Source: Pithys albifrons albifrons (taxonomy: Eukaryota; Chordata; Aves; Passeriformes; Thamnophilidae). From it: 64,000 nucleotides of DNA. Location: the NCBI RefSeq assembly GCF_047495875.1, contig NC_092463.1, positions 11,914,622-11,978,621 of the forward strand. The letters run 5' to 3'. The notes below the pieces were generated by a model that was given only the letters and a program-made list of their open reading frames with translations, was not told the origin of the DNA and did not search any database. Shown here piece by piece: positions 14,001 to 23,215 of this stretch (its first letter is position 1; each line of letters starts with the position of its first letter). A program made the translations under genes and the position numbers.

Positions 14001-14479
14001 TAGAATCATAGCATTGTTGATCAGCATCCCCACCCAGGTCCTGTTCTGCTGGGTAGCCTTCCAGCCACTCTTTTTCCTTTGCCTGTAGCACTGCAGGGAG
14101 CTGTTGTGATCCAAGTGCAGGACCTGGCACCTGGCCTTGTTGAACCTCGTAAAACAGGCCTTGACCCATCAATCCAGCCTGTCCAGATTCCCCGTCAGAA
14201 CCTTCCCACCCTCTAGCAGACTGACACTCCTACCCAGCTTAATGTTTTCTGCAGACTTAGGGTACCTTGTCCAGATCATTGATAACAGTATAAGACTGTA
14301 CTGGTCCCAGCACTGAGCCCTTAGGAACAGCACTAGAGAACAGCTGACAGCTGCACTTAACTCCATTCACCACAAATCTTTAGGCTCGGTCATCCAGCCT
14401 GTTTATTACCTAGTGAAGAATATGGCTTTCCAAGCCCTGAGCAGCCAATTTCTCCAGGACAATGCTGTGGGAAACAGTG
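14001..14479 (-). mobile_element. CR1 LINE ORF2 fragment, RT domain, 3' part (split copy)
   Basis: Read on the minus strand, this is the distal part of a CR1 reverse transcriptase. Translated pieces match the family order: a VSHSI-like start, a VVNGVK segment, a PKGSVLGP block (usually PQGSVLGP), and a NKARCQVLHL segment. It is dead: in-frame stops are present, and the catalytic FADDTK-type motif reads roughly SAENIK, so the aspartate pair is lost. It continues at 15111-15215 beyond an inserted LTR. The copy lacks the last part of ORF2 and the usual 3' UTR, yet its low-coordinate edge (14001-14010) carries a CR1-like octamer remnant. CR1 elements move by target-primed reverse transcription; this one cannot. 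Confidence 0.9.
14475..14479. repeat. target-site duplication, left copy
   Basis: CAGTG lies directly before the LTR and matches GAGTG at 15111-15115 with one difference. Removing the LTR and one copy restores the uninterrupted CR1 coding order around the FDTV motif, which supports this as the insertion point. A 5-bp duplication is typical of ERVL-type (class III) insertions. Confidence 0.75.
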
Positions 14480-15110
14480 TGTTATGGGTTTAGCCAGGTG
14501 GGCCTAAATTTAGGTTTTAAAGTTCAGCTAGGCCTGGGAATTGTCAGCTGACTTGAGCTGGGCTGAGCTAGCTAACAGCTGACTTCTTCTAGCCAATAAT
14601 ATTGTATTCCATACCATATTGCATCATCTCAAAAGGGGTAAGAGCTGGTGTGTGGGTGTGGCTTGGGCAGTTGCTTCACAACTGTGGTGCCAGCAAGACA
14701 CTCTGCTGTCCCAGGAGGGATGGGGAGGCCCAAGCCCAGAGCACCGGCTTAACATCATGTTATCTGAGGGAAGTAAAATATTTGTTCCTAGCTTTTCTCT
14801 CTGCTTAAGTCTGTCTCTGAAGAACCAACTTCTCTAGAATGATTTGTAGTTAAAATGGTAGAATTTGTGTTTACTGAGAAGTGGGAAATTATTTCTTGTT
14901 ATACATGACTTGTGTAAGTGTGTTACATTGTAGTATCCTCTTAATTTTCTCTTTTCTGTATAAATACATGTAGTTAGTTTTCCAGCATAAACCTGGTTCT
15001 GAGGGGTTTTTTCCTCCCCCTCTTCTTTTTCCCTTAGCTGGTTGGGGGGAGGAAGAACCCTTTTCACTCTGTCCTGGACAGTTGGCGTTTTGCCAGCTCA
15101 ACCTAGGACA
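14480..15110 (+). mobile_element. solo LTR of an endogenous retrovirus (ERVL-like)
   Basis: This 631-bp segment begins TGTTATGGG and ends CCTAGGACA, giving the TG...CA ends of a retroviral LTR. It interrupts a CR1 copy and is flanked by CAGTG/GAGTG. A TATAAATA box lies at 14959-14966, supporting plus orientation. No gag, pol, env, primer-binding site or second LTR is present nearby, so it is the product of recombination between the two LTRs of a former provirus. The start and end resemble avian ERV LTRs; the 5-bp duplication points to the ERVL class, but the family is inferred. It is younger than the CR1 it split. There is no coding capacity. Confidence 0.85.
14959..14966 (+). promoter_or_regulatory. 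TATA-like box in the solo LTR
   Basis: TATAAATA lies about 150 bases before the 3' end of the LTR. In intact LTRs such a box drives transcription at the U3/R border. I see no canonical AATAAA between it and the LTR end, so whether it works is unknown. Confidence 0.4.
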
Positions 15111-15115
15111 GAGTG
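15111..15115. repeat. target-site duplication, right copy
   Basis: GAGTG directly follows the LTR and pairs with CAGTG at 14475-14479. It also forms the end of an 11-base inverted repeat with 15065-15075 that runs across the LTR boundary. Confidence 0.75.
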
Positions 15116-15215
15116 TCAAAGGCTTTACTAAAGTCTAGGTAGACAACATCCACAGCCATTCACAAGTGGGGTACCTTGTCATATAAGGAGGTAAGGTTAA
15201 TCAAGTTTGTCAGAG
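15111..15215 (-). mobile_element. CR1 LINE RT fragment, 5' part of the split copy
   Basis: On the minus strand this encodes the conserved CR1 RT block VDVVYLDFSKAFDT, including the first catalytic aspartate in YLDFSKAFD. It ends at the LTR and resumes at 14474 with VSHSI, so both pieces are one insertion. An in-frame stop lies upstream of the block. The copy is truncated at its 5' end near 15215, the usual fate of LINE insertions. Confidence 0.9.
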
Positions 15216-17302
15216 TTCTTTTAAGTTCTTTTAATTTAATGCTCTTTTTATTTATTTTCACTTTGTTTTCATTAGAATAATTAATTTTTCATGGGCTTAA
15301 GAATTAAACAAGTTTTAAGCCAACTAACTCTAAACTGCTCTTCTGAGATTCCCACCTTGACTTAGTTATAAAAAGCATGAGAAGTCCTTAGAATAAAGAG
15401 GGAAACTAACACCTCTGCTGGTTACTAGCTTGTGATGCAGTGAGCATCAGTTGAATTGGCCTAAATGTCCTCTGTGGTGAAAAGTGTTATGGTTTAAACT
15501 GAAAATAATCAAATACTCTGGAAAGAAATCCCAAGAAATTTTAAAATCTTTTATTATTGTTTTCAAAACTTAAGTCACTTGAAGCAAGCAACAACTCAGA
15601 TTTTCCCTTGTGAGAACAGCACAGACTGTGTCATGCAAGTCTGAATCTCAGGCAATCCATACAACATGATATGGAACGGAATTGCCTTTTCTCTATACTG
15701 GCCTTTGGGAAGGATGGTTGTCTTGATGGTTCTTAGTCCAAAGATATTGAAGCCAGTGAGTCCAAGCAGGTCTTATGATTGAAGTAGGTATATCTCTAAA
15801 ACCTTATTTTCTGTCTCCCCTCTTAGTTGCTTTGGGTTCACTCAGATGATCAGGAAATAGGAGGAAATAGTCCTTATAACCTTGGGATGTTGACAGGTAA
15901 GACTAGATTTTCTCACAGTGTGCAAGAAGAAAAATGGCAGAGGGAAAAATCTTGCTGTTATCTCCCTCCCCTTGCCAAATCCACAACCAAAACCAAAAAA
16001 TACCATACACAGACCAGGGACAAAGTCACCATTTATTTTGAGCTACTGTTAAGAAGCTGTTGTTTATTTAAAACTTCAAACAAGATTGCAAAATCATAAA
16101 TATAAAAATCAGCAAAGGATGTTCTCTTTCTCCTATTATAACATAAACCACAGTATGACAAATTAGCAGGGGCCTACAGCAACCATAAACCCCCAAACTT
16201 TTGCTCTTTCTTCGCAGAGGTGTTTAAGAATAAAGCTTATAAATATTAAATCTACTCAGGACTGTAGGTGGAGAAGTTTGCAGTGTCACTAGCAGAATCT
16301 GGATTTCCCTTGACTACCCTCATAGTAAATCTTTTCAAATTGGATGCAGAGAAGACTTGTGCATGCAGAAAATTCCTTGATTTTATTTGGTGCCAGGCAA
16401 TAGCGGGCAAAGTACTTATAAAAGACAATGATTATTTACACATTCTACTTCATAGTGGACATAGTACCTGTAATATCAGACTAATTGCAAGTGAAAGGAA
16501 AGGAGGAAGGGAAAAAAAATTTGTTTTGTGCCCTCATATTTTTTGTCTTTTACATTCATATGCATTTTTGGTAGAATTCCTTCTTGGAAATGATGCAGCC
16601 GCACTCGTATGGGGAAAATAAGACCGGATATGGCAGAAAACATGGCTGGATAGGCATGGGATCATTCTGTCTACATAATATAAAAGAACCTCTGCAGGCA
16701 AGACCTTCGTTGATAGTCTGGACTGTGTGTTAACGAGGGTGCCCAAGAAGAGTCTATCACTTTGCATGCCCAAGAGGCCAGCCTTGCAAGGCCTCTGGAG
16801 TCAGTGTGGCAGCCCACAGGTGCTGGAATCCTCCTAAGAAGGCCCTTGTGTTTGCCTTGTCTGCTTTTTGTGTCTCCATGGGATAGAGAGGGCAAAACAC
16901 TTGAGATCTGCTTGTCCCAGGAACAACTGCACTGGAAACATAACTGCTCATTCCTTTGACACTGGGCAGAGAGTGCCTTCCCCAAAGGCTGAGTTTGACT
17001 ACTGGCTTTAACTCCATACTGGGCCCGGCCTCTGTAATAGGCTAGAAAACAAACTGGTGGTGGAGTTAAGGTCCTGCAGGATTTGAATATCAGGTTGGGA
17101 ACAGAGGTGAAATCTCCTTCTCACTTTAGCAGTCCCACATTTAGACTTTGGTGATGAAGAATGGAAAATGAAATTTGGTTTGAATAAGCAGTTTTTCTGT
17201 ATGCCCTTTGGTGTTCGTTTCCCTTGTTTAGTGTGTGGGTATCATACATGACAATGGGAAAGAGAGAAATACTTTAGAAAAACAAACAACTCCTCCCTCT
17301 CC

Positions 17303-17375
17303 AAAAAAAAAAAAAAAAGAAAAAAAGAAAAAAAAAGAAAAAAAACCCCAAGTAAATTAAAAAAGAAAAATAAGA
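17303..17375. repeat. A-rich low-complexity tract
   Basis: These are long A runs broken by single G residues, with a short CCCC interruption. The upstream sequence is not recognisable as a processed transcript or a LINE 3' end, so it is called only as low complexity. Confidence 0.9.
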
Positions 17376-18054
17376 AACTGTGGTTGTAAAACCACAAAAA
17401 TTGCCAGTGAGGCTCCAAGGCAAGTGTAAGCCTTGAAATTTCTTTTAGCTCTTAAAGAAAAATAGTCCAAACCAAAAAACCCCAAAGCACAACAACTCTC
17501 TTTCCATGGAATTCAGCTTAATGATGCTCCCCTTGTCCTCCCCCATTTTTAGGAAGATTTGAAAGAATGTAATTTAAACTGTGGCTTAAGTCTTCTTTGA
17601 AGCTTTATGTTCTATAAAGAATGTTGATTTTTTTTGTTTGTTTGTTTGATTTTCACTTAGACATTTAAGAATTGCCAAGTCTGCTATGTTATGGTTTTCC
17701 CGGTGATTTCCTGGATATCTCAGAGGATAGGTATTGCTTTCTTTCTCAAAAGAACAGCAGGAGTGAAAATGTTGATTCTTTAACAAAGAAAATCTTAATC
17801 AAAGCCTGTGTTAGTTGCTGAAAAATAAAGAGTAATTTAAAACAGAAAGAAGAAACAAAGACTTCAGAATTGGCTCACTTTGCAGTTTCTTTTCCCCGGT
17901 TGTTTAGTTTTCACTCTCTTGACTTTTATGATATCATGTGGTCAATCATGAGTCGTTGACTGCAGACCTTCTAATACAAAGGGAGAAAAGTAAGGAGAAA
18001 GAAAAAAAATGCGGAGAAGCTGTTTTTTTGTGCTTCCAGCTCTGCATCTAACAC

Positions 18055-18180
18055 ACCTGGTGACCCTTTTGTACTTCAGTTCCTTGTTAGGTGAAGTATG
18101 GATGAGAACAATTATGCTGTATTTTGTCAAAGTGCACTGAGATGCAAGGATGTAAAATTCTTCACAAGTTAGTCTTCCTG
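18055..18180 (+). repeat. possible MIR-like SINE relic
   Basis: The order of short matches (a CTTCAGTTCC-like block, a degraded ATGGATGAGAACAATTATG block, then AAGTGCACTGAGATGCAAGG) follows the pattern of amniote MIR-type SINEs, where CTCAGTTTCC is followed by GGGATAATAAT and then AAGCGCTTTGAGAT. The copy is heavily diverged and the call is tentative. Confidence 0.35.
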
Positions 18181-18426
18181 TGTGTTGGAGAAGTGGTATT
18201 TGATTCTGGTTTTGTGTGAGTGTTTCATAAGCTATTAGCCTTTGTTGTCACTTGAAGTACACATAGTAAAGAAGTTATATTAATGGGGAAATACAAATAT
18301 GATAATTTTAAATGGTGTTCCTTAGGTAATCTAGTTTAATTGTAGTGATAAAAATAAAAAAACTTCAGATTCCAATATCTGGTCACTTTGAAACATCTTC
18401 TATTCACAGGTTACCAAAGGAGTGGA

Positions 18427-18445
18427 AAATAAATAAATAAAAAAG
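18427..18445 (+). repeat. AAAT microsatellite
   Basis: A short run of AAAT/AATA units passes into an A run. It is too short to be informative beyond possible length polymorphism. Confidence 0.75.
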
Positions 18446-20020
18446 GGTGTTTTCAGTTCCACCTATGAAGAAGAGGACATAAAGATCAGTTTTCAGAATC
18501 TTGGCCAGTAATCAGTTGTGAGCAAGAGTGGTCATGGTAGGAAGGGTAATGAAGGGAAAAGTGCATTTTTGGCTATTGATGATCCTGGTTTTTTTCAGTT
18601 TGAGCTGATAAGAATCTGTAAAGGTTGAATGGGGCAGCAGTCACCACTGGAGACAACAAAAGGATTCCTCATAAAATGTGGTGATTCAACTGTATGGATA
18701 CTCTCTGATGACATGGATCTTTAGTGTAAGTGTCTCAAAGAGAGTGATTTCAAACTAATTGCAGCATAACTACCATGTAATTAATGCCTTAGGGATCCAA
18801 AACTCACTGTGATACATCTGAGACCAAAGGTTAATTATAAATACTGCAGACATTAAGGTAACTGCTGGTATATGGTTTCATGATATTTTTTAAGATTAAA
18901 AAAATTAAATCCATAGTAATTAAAAAATATCTAGAGATCTTTAACTCTTTCTTCCTCTCTGCTCCCATCTGAAACTGAAGTGTTCTATATTTCATGGGCA
19001 TTGATTTATGAACATAGATGGATTAAACTGAATGGTGAAATGATAGACATCTCCAGCTGACTCCTGTGCTTTACTTTTCTCATGGTAGTTACTGTCCTAC
19101 TGGACCTCAGAAACTGATGAAGTGCATGGATAGTTTCTGCTGAGGAGCCAAAGGTCATTGGGAAAGCAATGGGTCAGAAATTTCCAGGTACCAGAACATA
19201 CCAGACTATAGATAACTGCAGTTGTGGAGCTACTTCATGGGCAGTTTGATCATCTCTGCCACCATAGGCAATCATTGATTTACAAACAAGGTGGGTAGAA
19301 AGGAGCAGTAATAGCAGGGAATTTTTGCCATCCAGCTATGACTCACCATCATCCAGGGATCACCAGTCACTGTCTGTGTTGTCTACATATTCTCCAGGAG
19401 CCTGAGGGTTGGCTTTTGTACATGCACCTTAATATGGACATGGCAAAGCACATCAGTATCTGAATCACATACTGACCTGAAATGGACCTAGGAATAGAGT
19501 ATTCCTATAATTATGTCTTTGCTACCAGTACAGAATACAAAAAGGTAGAGCAGTTCTGTATGTGGATTGGAACATAATATCTGGTAGCTATAAACAGCAA
19601 AGAAATGTGTTTTGTACGGACTTGCTCAAATGCTCTTTGCATTCAAAGGTGAAGTCCAGCAAATCCATTAGTCCAAGTTCATACCCTTCTGCCCATTCCC
19701 TGAGTCTCTTTGGTATGCTTAACAGTGAAAATTTCACATGTTTGAATTAAATATGTTTGGGTTTTGTTGACTACTTCTTTTGAATAGGGAAGAATGTTTT
19801 GTTAATTTCAAGGAATAAAATCAAATGTGTTTAAGCAACATATTTTGAAATAAATTAGTTGGTGTTTGAGTAATGTCAGAAGACATGTAAGCAGAAGTTT
19901 AAATTAAGGAGGTAGATTACACATCAGTGTGAGAAAGGGCAAAGTTGGCAGGTTTGTAAATTTTGGGATAGGCTTAATCTGTGAGGGATATTCACATGCT
20001 GAGGCATTCAATCATTTCAC

Positions 20021-20034
20021 AAAAAAAAAAAAAA
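20021..20034. repeat. poly-A tract
   Basis: Fourteen A residues are followed by a GA-rich tail. No recognisable retroposed body precedes the run. Confidence 0.9.
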
Positions 20035-22471
20035 GAGAAAGAAAAGAATGGTAGCTGTTGACTTATTTCTGAGGTCACCTCAAGGGGTTTCATCCAGCCT
20101 GCCAGTTGAAATACTTGGGCAGAACAACTGTGAATGCTTCAGTCCCCTTTATCTAATGGGGTGAAATCCTGCACCATCCACTGACTGAGTTATATGTAGC
20201 CTCCAGGCTCTCGATTAGTCTTGGTTTGTGTGGCAGGGCATTCGTCATCTTACTCCATGAAGCTTTGCCACTGTGCAGGCAATAGTCAACTGCTCACTTT
20301 GTCATGCTTCACTGTTCACTTGAGCACGCAAGTAAAGAAGAAGGGCTCAGATTACACATAGAGAAATGCTTCTTCTCCCTGCTCCCAGACATATTGTGCA
20401 TTTTGCATTGCTGCTCGATAAAGTAAGGAAAACATCCTGGTAGAAGAGGAAAGGAGATGCCTCCCTACTTACCAGTAAACTTAACTGATCTTGCTGTCCT
20501 TCAGTTTTTGATGTCTGTTTTGAGCCCAGAGCCTTTTGATTGTTCTTGAGGGTTTGATCCTGCTTGTAAATAGGAAGCTTTCTTTGGAGATGTGATTTTG
20601 AATTCCCTTGAGCTAAAGGAAGAAATGAGATCCTTCACTGCCTGGGCAATTACTGGATGATTAAACAAAGCACCTGCTTTCCCAACCTGTTTTTAATATA
20701 AAAGCATTAACCATGTTTGTTTGGGGTTTTTTTGCAGAGATAGATATGTAATGTGAATAGAGACTTTTGGGCTACAGATACTCTGTAAATCAAACTGGTG
20801 TCCTGAATGACCAGGATTCAAGGCACAGTTCTCTTCTGGCCACTTCTAGGTGGTTACCTCCTGAATATGTTGCCACTGGGTGCTTGCATGGTGTGTTGGA
20901 AGCTTTGGATTAAACTCTGAGGCATGAGAGTATCTTGTGAATTGGCTGGAACTCCATTTCCTCCTGTGGAGTCTGAGGTACTGAAAGGTAGATGTTATAC
21001 TGCCTAGCACTGAAGTGGCAAAATCTCTTACTGGATCTTATCCAATTCAGCTACGATGTAAATTAACATACTTTACTTTTGAAAGATGGCTGATAATTTT
21101 TATGCGCATTTTAAAAAAGCAAAAGGTCTTAGTAATCAATATGTTAGGAAGAGGTTCATTGTGTGTAAGATTCCTGAAGAATGAAGCTGCAGAATAAACA
21201 AGAGAACCCCATTAAAATGTCAAACTGATCATATCATGAAATATCACCATGCAAAAATATAAAAGCAAAAAACTCAAAGGTGAATCAAAAAAGTGCAGTG
21301 GTTATTGGCATTATTCCTGGTATTTTTTCTGCCTTCCTTATGAAAACAATGATGAAAGAAGGGCAAGTAACTTACCAGGTTCACTGTTACTGTCTGGGAA
21401 ATCTTTATGGTGAGCATTTGAGTCTCAAGAGCATGCAAGTGAATTATCTTCATATTCACATACATGCTGTATGAATTGCTATCTAGAGGTCTGTTTTCTC
21501 TTGTTTTCACCTCATCTTTCCCCTCCTACCACTAGAAAAATCAGGTAAATATCAGAATACTAGCAATTCATGTACCAGTGTAAATGACTACACAGAAAGA
21601 ACTGGGTAATCCTGCAGTTGTAATAACCCTAGTGAAAATAATTATCCCCAGTTTAAACACCATAAATCACAGTTTAAAGAAATGCATGTTAAAGTAGACT
21701 TTTCTGTTTAGCAGCAAGTCTGTTTTCTCTCAGGAGTCAGTGCCTGAATGGTAGGTTTTCCTGCTACTGCTTTTCTTCATTGGTCATGTATTACTTCTTC
21801 CCAGTTTGCCTCCTGCTGAAATAATTGTGGTGCTAATAACAATGTGTGGGGAAATGACCAGATGCACTAGTTTTTTAGACAATTATACCAATTTTTCAGG
21901 CATTTTTTCATTTCTTTATTAACTCACCGGTGCCAGGAATTGGATTTTTCCAGTACATAAATCCTAATTAGCAAGCCAGAGAATTGAGTGCTCCATTTTA
22001 CTCCTGATGTGTCATTTCCCCTCTGTACTTGGTTAATTGACATTTTTAAAAGCCAGATCTTGTTTTGCCCTTGTTTTTAAGGGTAAAAAAAGAAATACAA
22101 TAGTATTTTGGGACAGAAATGAAAATCTGGTAAAGGGAGAAAAAAATCAAAAGAGGGTTTAGTTGGGATCAGGGCCGTCTGTTAATTCTGGGATTGCAGG
22201 GCATGGAGGCCTGAAGAGTGGCTAAGCTGCTTGAGTCTCAGCTACATTGTCCTGGCACCAGTTGTGACTGAACTCCATCCTGCCATGCCTGTGTTGCTCT
22301 CTGCTTGGCATGGGCATGAAGTGAGTTTATTAAATGATACTGGACCTGAGTAGCATCTACAGATTGATTCTATGGAACAAAGGCAGGATTTGGTGCACTG
22401 CTGATGTGAGTTGTTGTTACAGGCTTCCCTTGCAGCCTCCGTTTCTTCTTATCAAGGGCCAGAAATAGAAG

Positions 22472-22488
22472 GGAGGAGGAGGAGGAGG
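22472..22488 (+). repeat. GGA trinucleotide run
   Basis: About five GGA units lie in a purine-rich context that continues for several hundred bases as a G-rich stretch. Short purine runs of this type are common in vertebrate DNA. Confidence 0.85.
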
Positions 22489-23197
22489 CAGAGGCTTGTC
22501 AGGAGTGAGGGTATCCTCAGATTTTGGGTCTAATAACTCCTTCAAACTTAGTATATGCTTAGGGATGCCCTGAGCCTGTGGGAGGGGTTGGTGGAGGGTT
22601 GTCAGTACAGGAGGAGTGATTGTGAGTCCCAGGGAGGATGAAATGCTACGTCACATATGAGAGACGTGAGTGAGCAGGTTAACTGTGTCAGGAGAAGAGA
22701 ATTGTACTAAAAGGGGCTTCTCTGAATAGATAGGATTATAAGGAACTGAAGAGGTTTGTGAGGTTATGAGATTCTCCTGGGTGGTAGAAGGAAGGTAGTC
22801 CACTTAACAGTGAGAAAATAAAGGTTGTGTGTTCCTGTTGGCATTATGTTGTGACTTGAGGCTAAAAGACATTCACCAAATGCTGAGATGACAAAGTGGA
22901 GTTTCTTACCACCTTGTACTGGACAGTTTGAGTCCTGGGAGGGAAAAAAGAGGGAATAGAAGTAGAAGGTGGTACCCTTTTTAGCTTCTACCAGGGTGCT
23001 ATATAGGACAGAGGTAAGGGAAGCAAGCCTGATAAATGCAATTCCACAGCTTAGATGTCAGCTGGTAAGAATGGAAATAAATAGCAAGACTTTTTGTCAG
23101 GTAGGAAGGGGTAACTCGGTTCAGATCTTACCCCATCTGCATAAGGGCCTGTCCAAAACTTGAATCTTTTGAGGTTCAGAAAAGGATGATTAATTCC

Positions 23198-23215
23198 TTT
23201 TTTTTTTTTTTTTTT
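23198..23215. repeat. poly-T tract
   Basis: Eighteen consecutive T residues are followed by CTAATGC. The flanks show no repeat family that I recognise. Confidence 0.9.

Noticed and set aside
16268..16621. 117-codon open frame on the plus strand
   Set aside because: No recognisable family or motif, and the lysine-rich part comes from a purine-rich low-complexity run near 16500.
17303..17375. A-rich tract as the tail of a processed pseudogene
   Set aside because: The preceding sequence has no open frame or recognisable transcript and no flanking direct repeats were seen.
22360..22380. GATTCTATGG as a plus-strand CR1 tail
   Set aside because: No GGTTGGA or GGTCCCTTCCAACC block precedes it.
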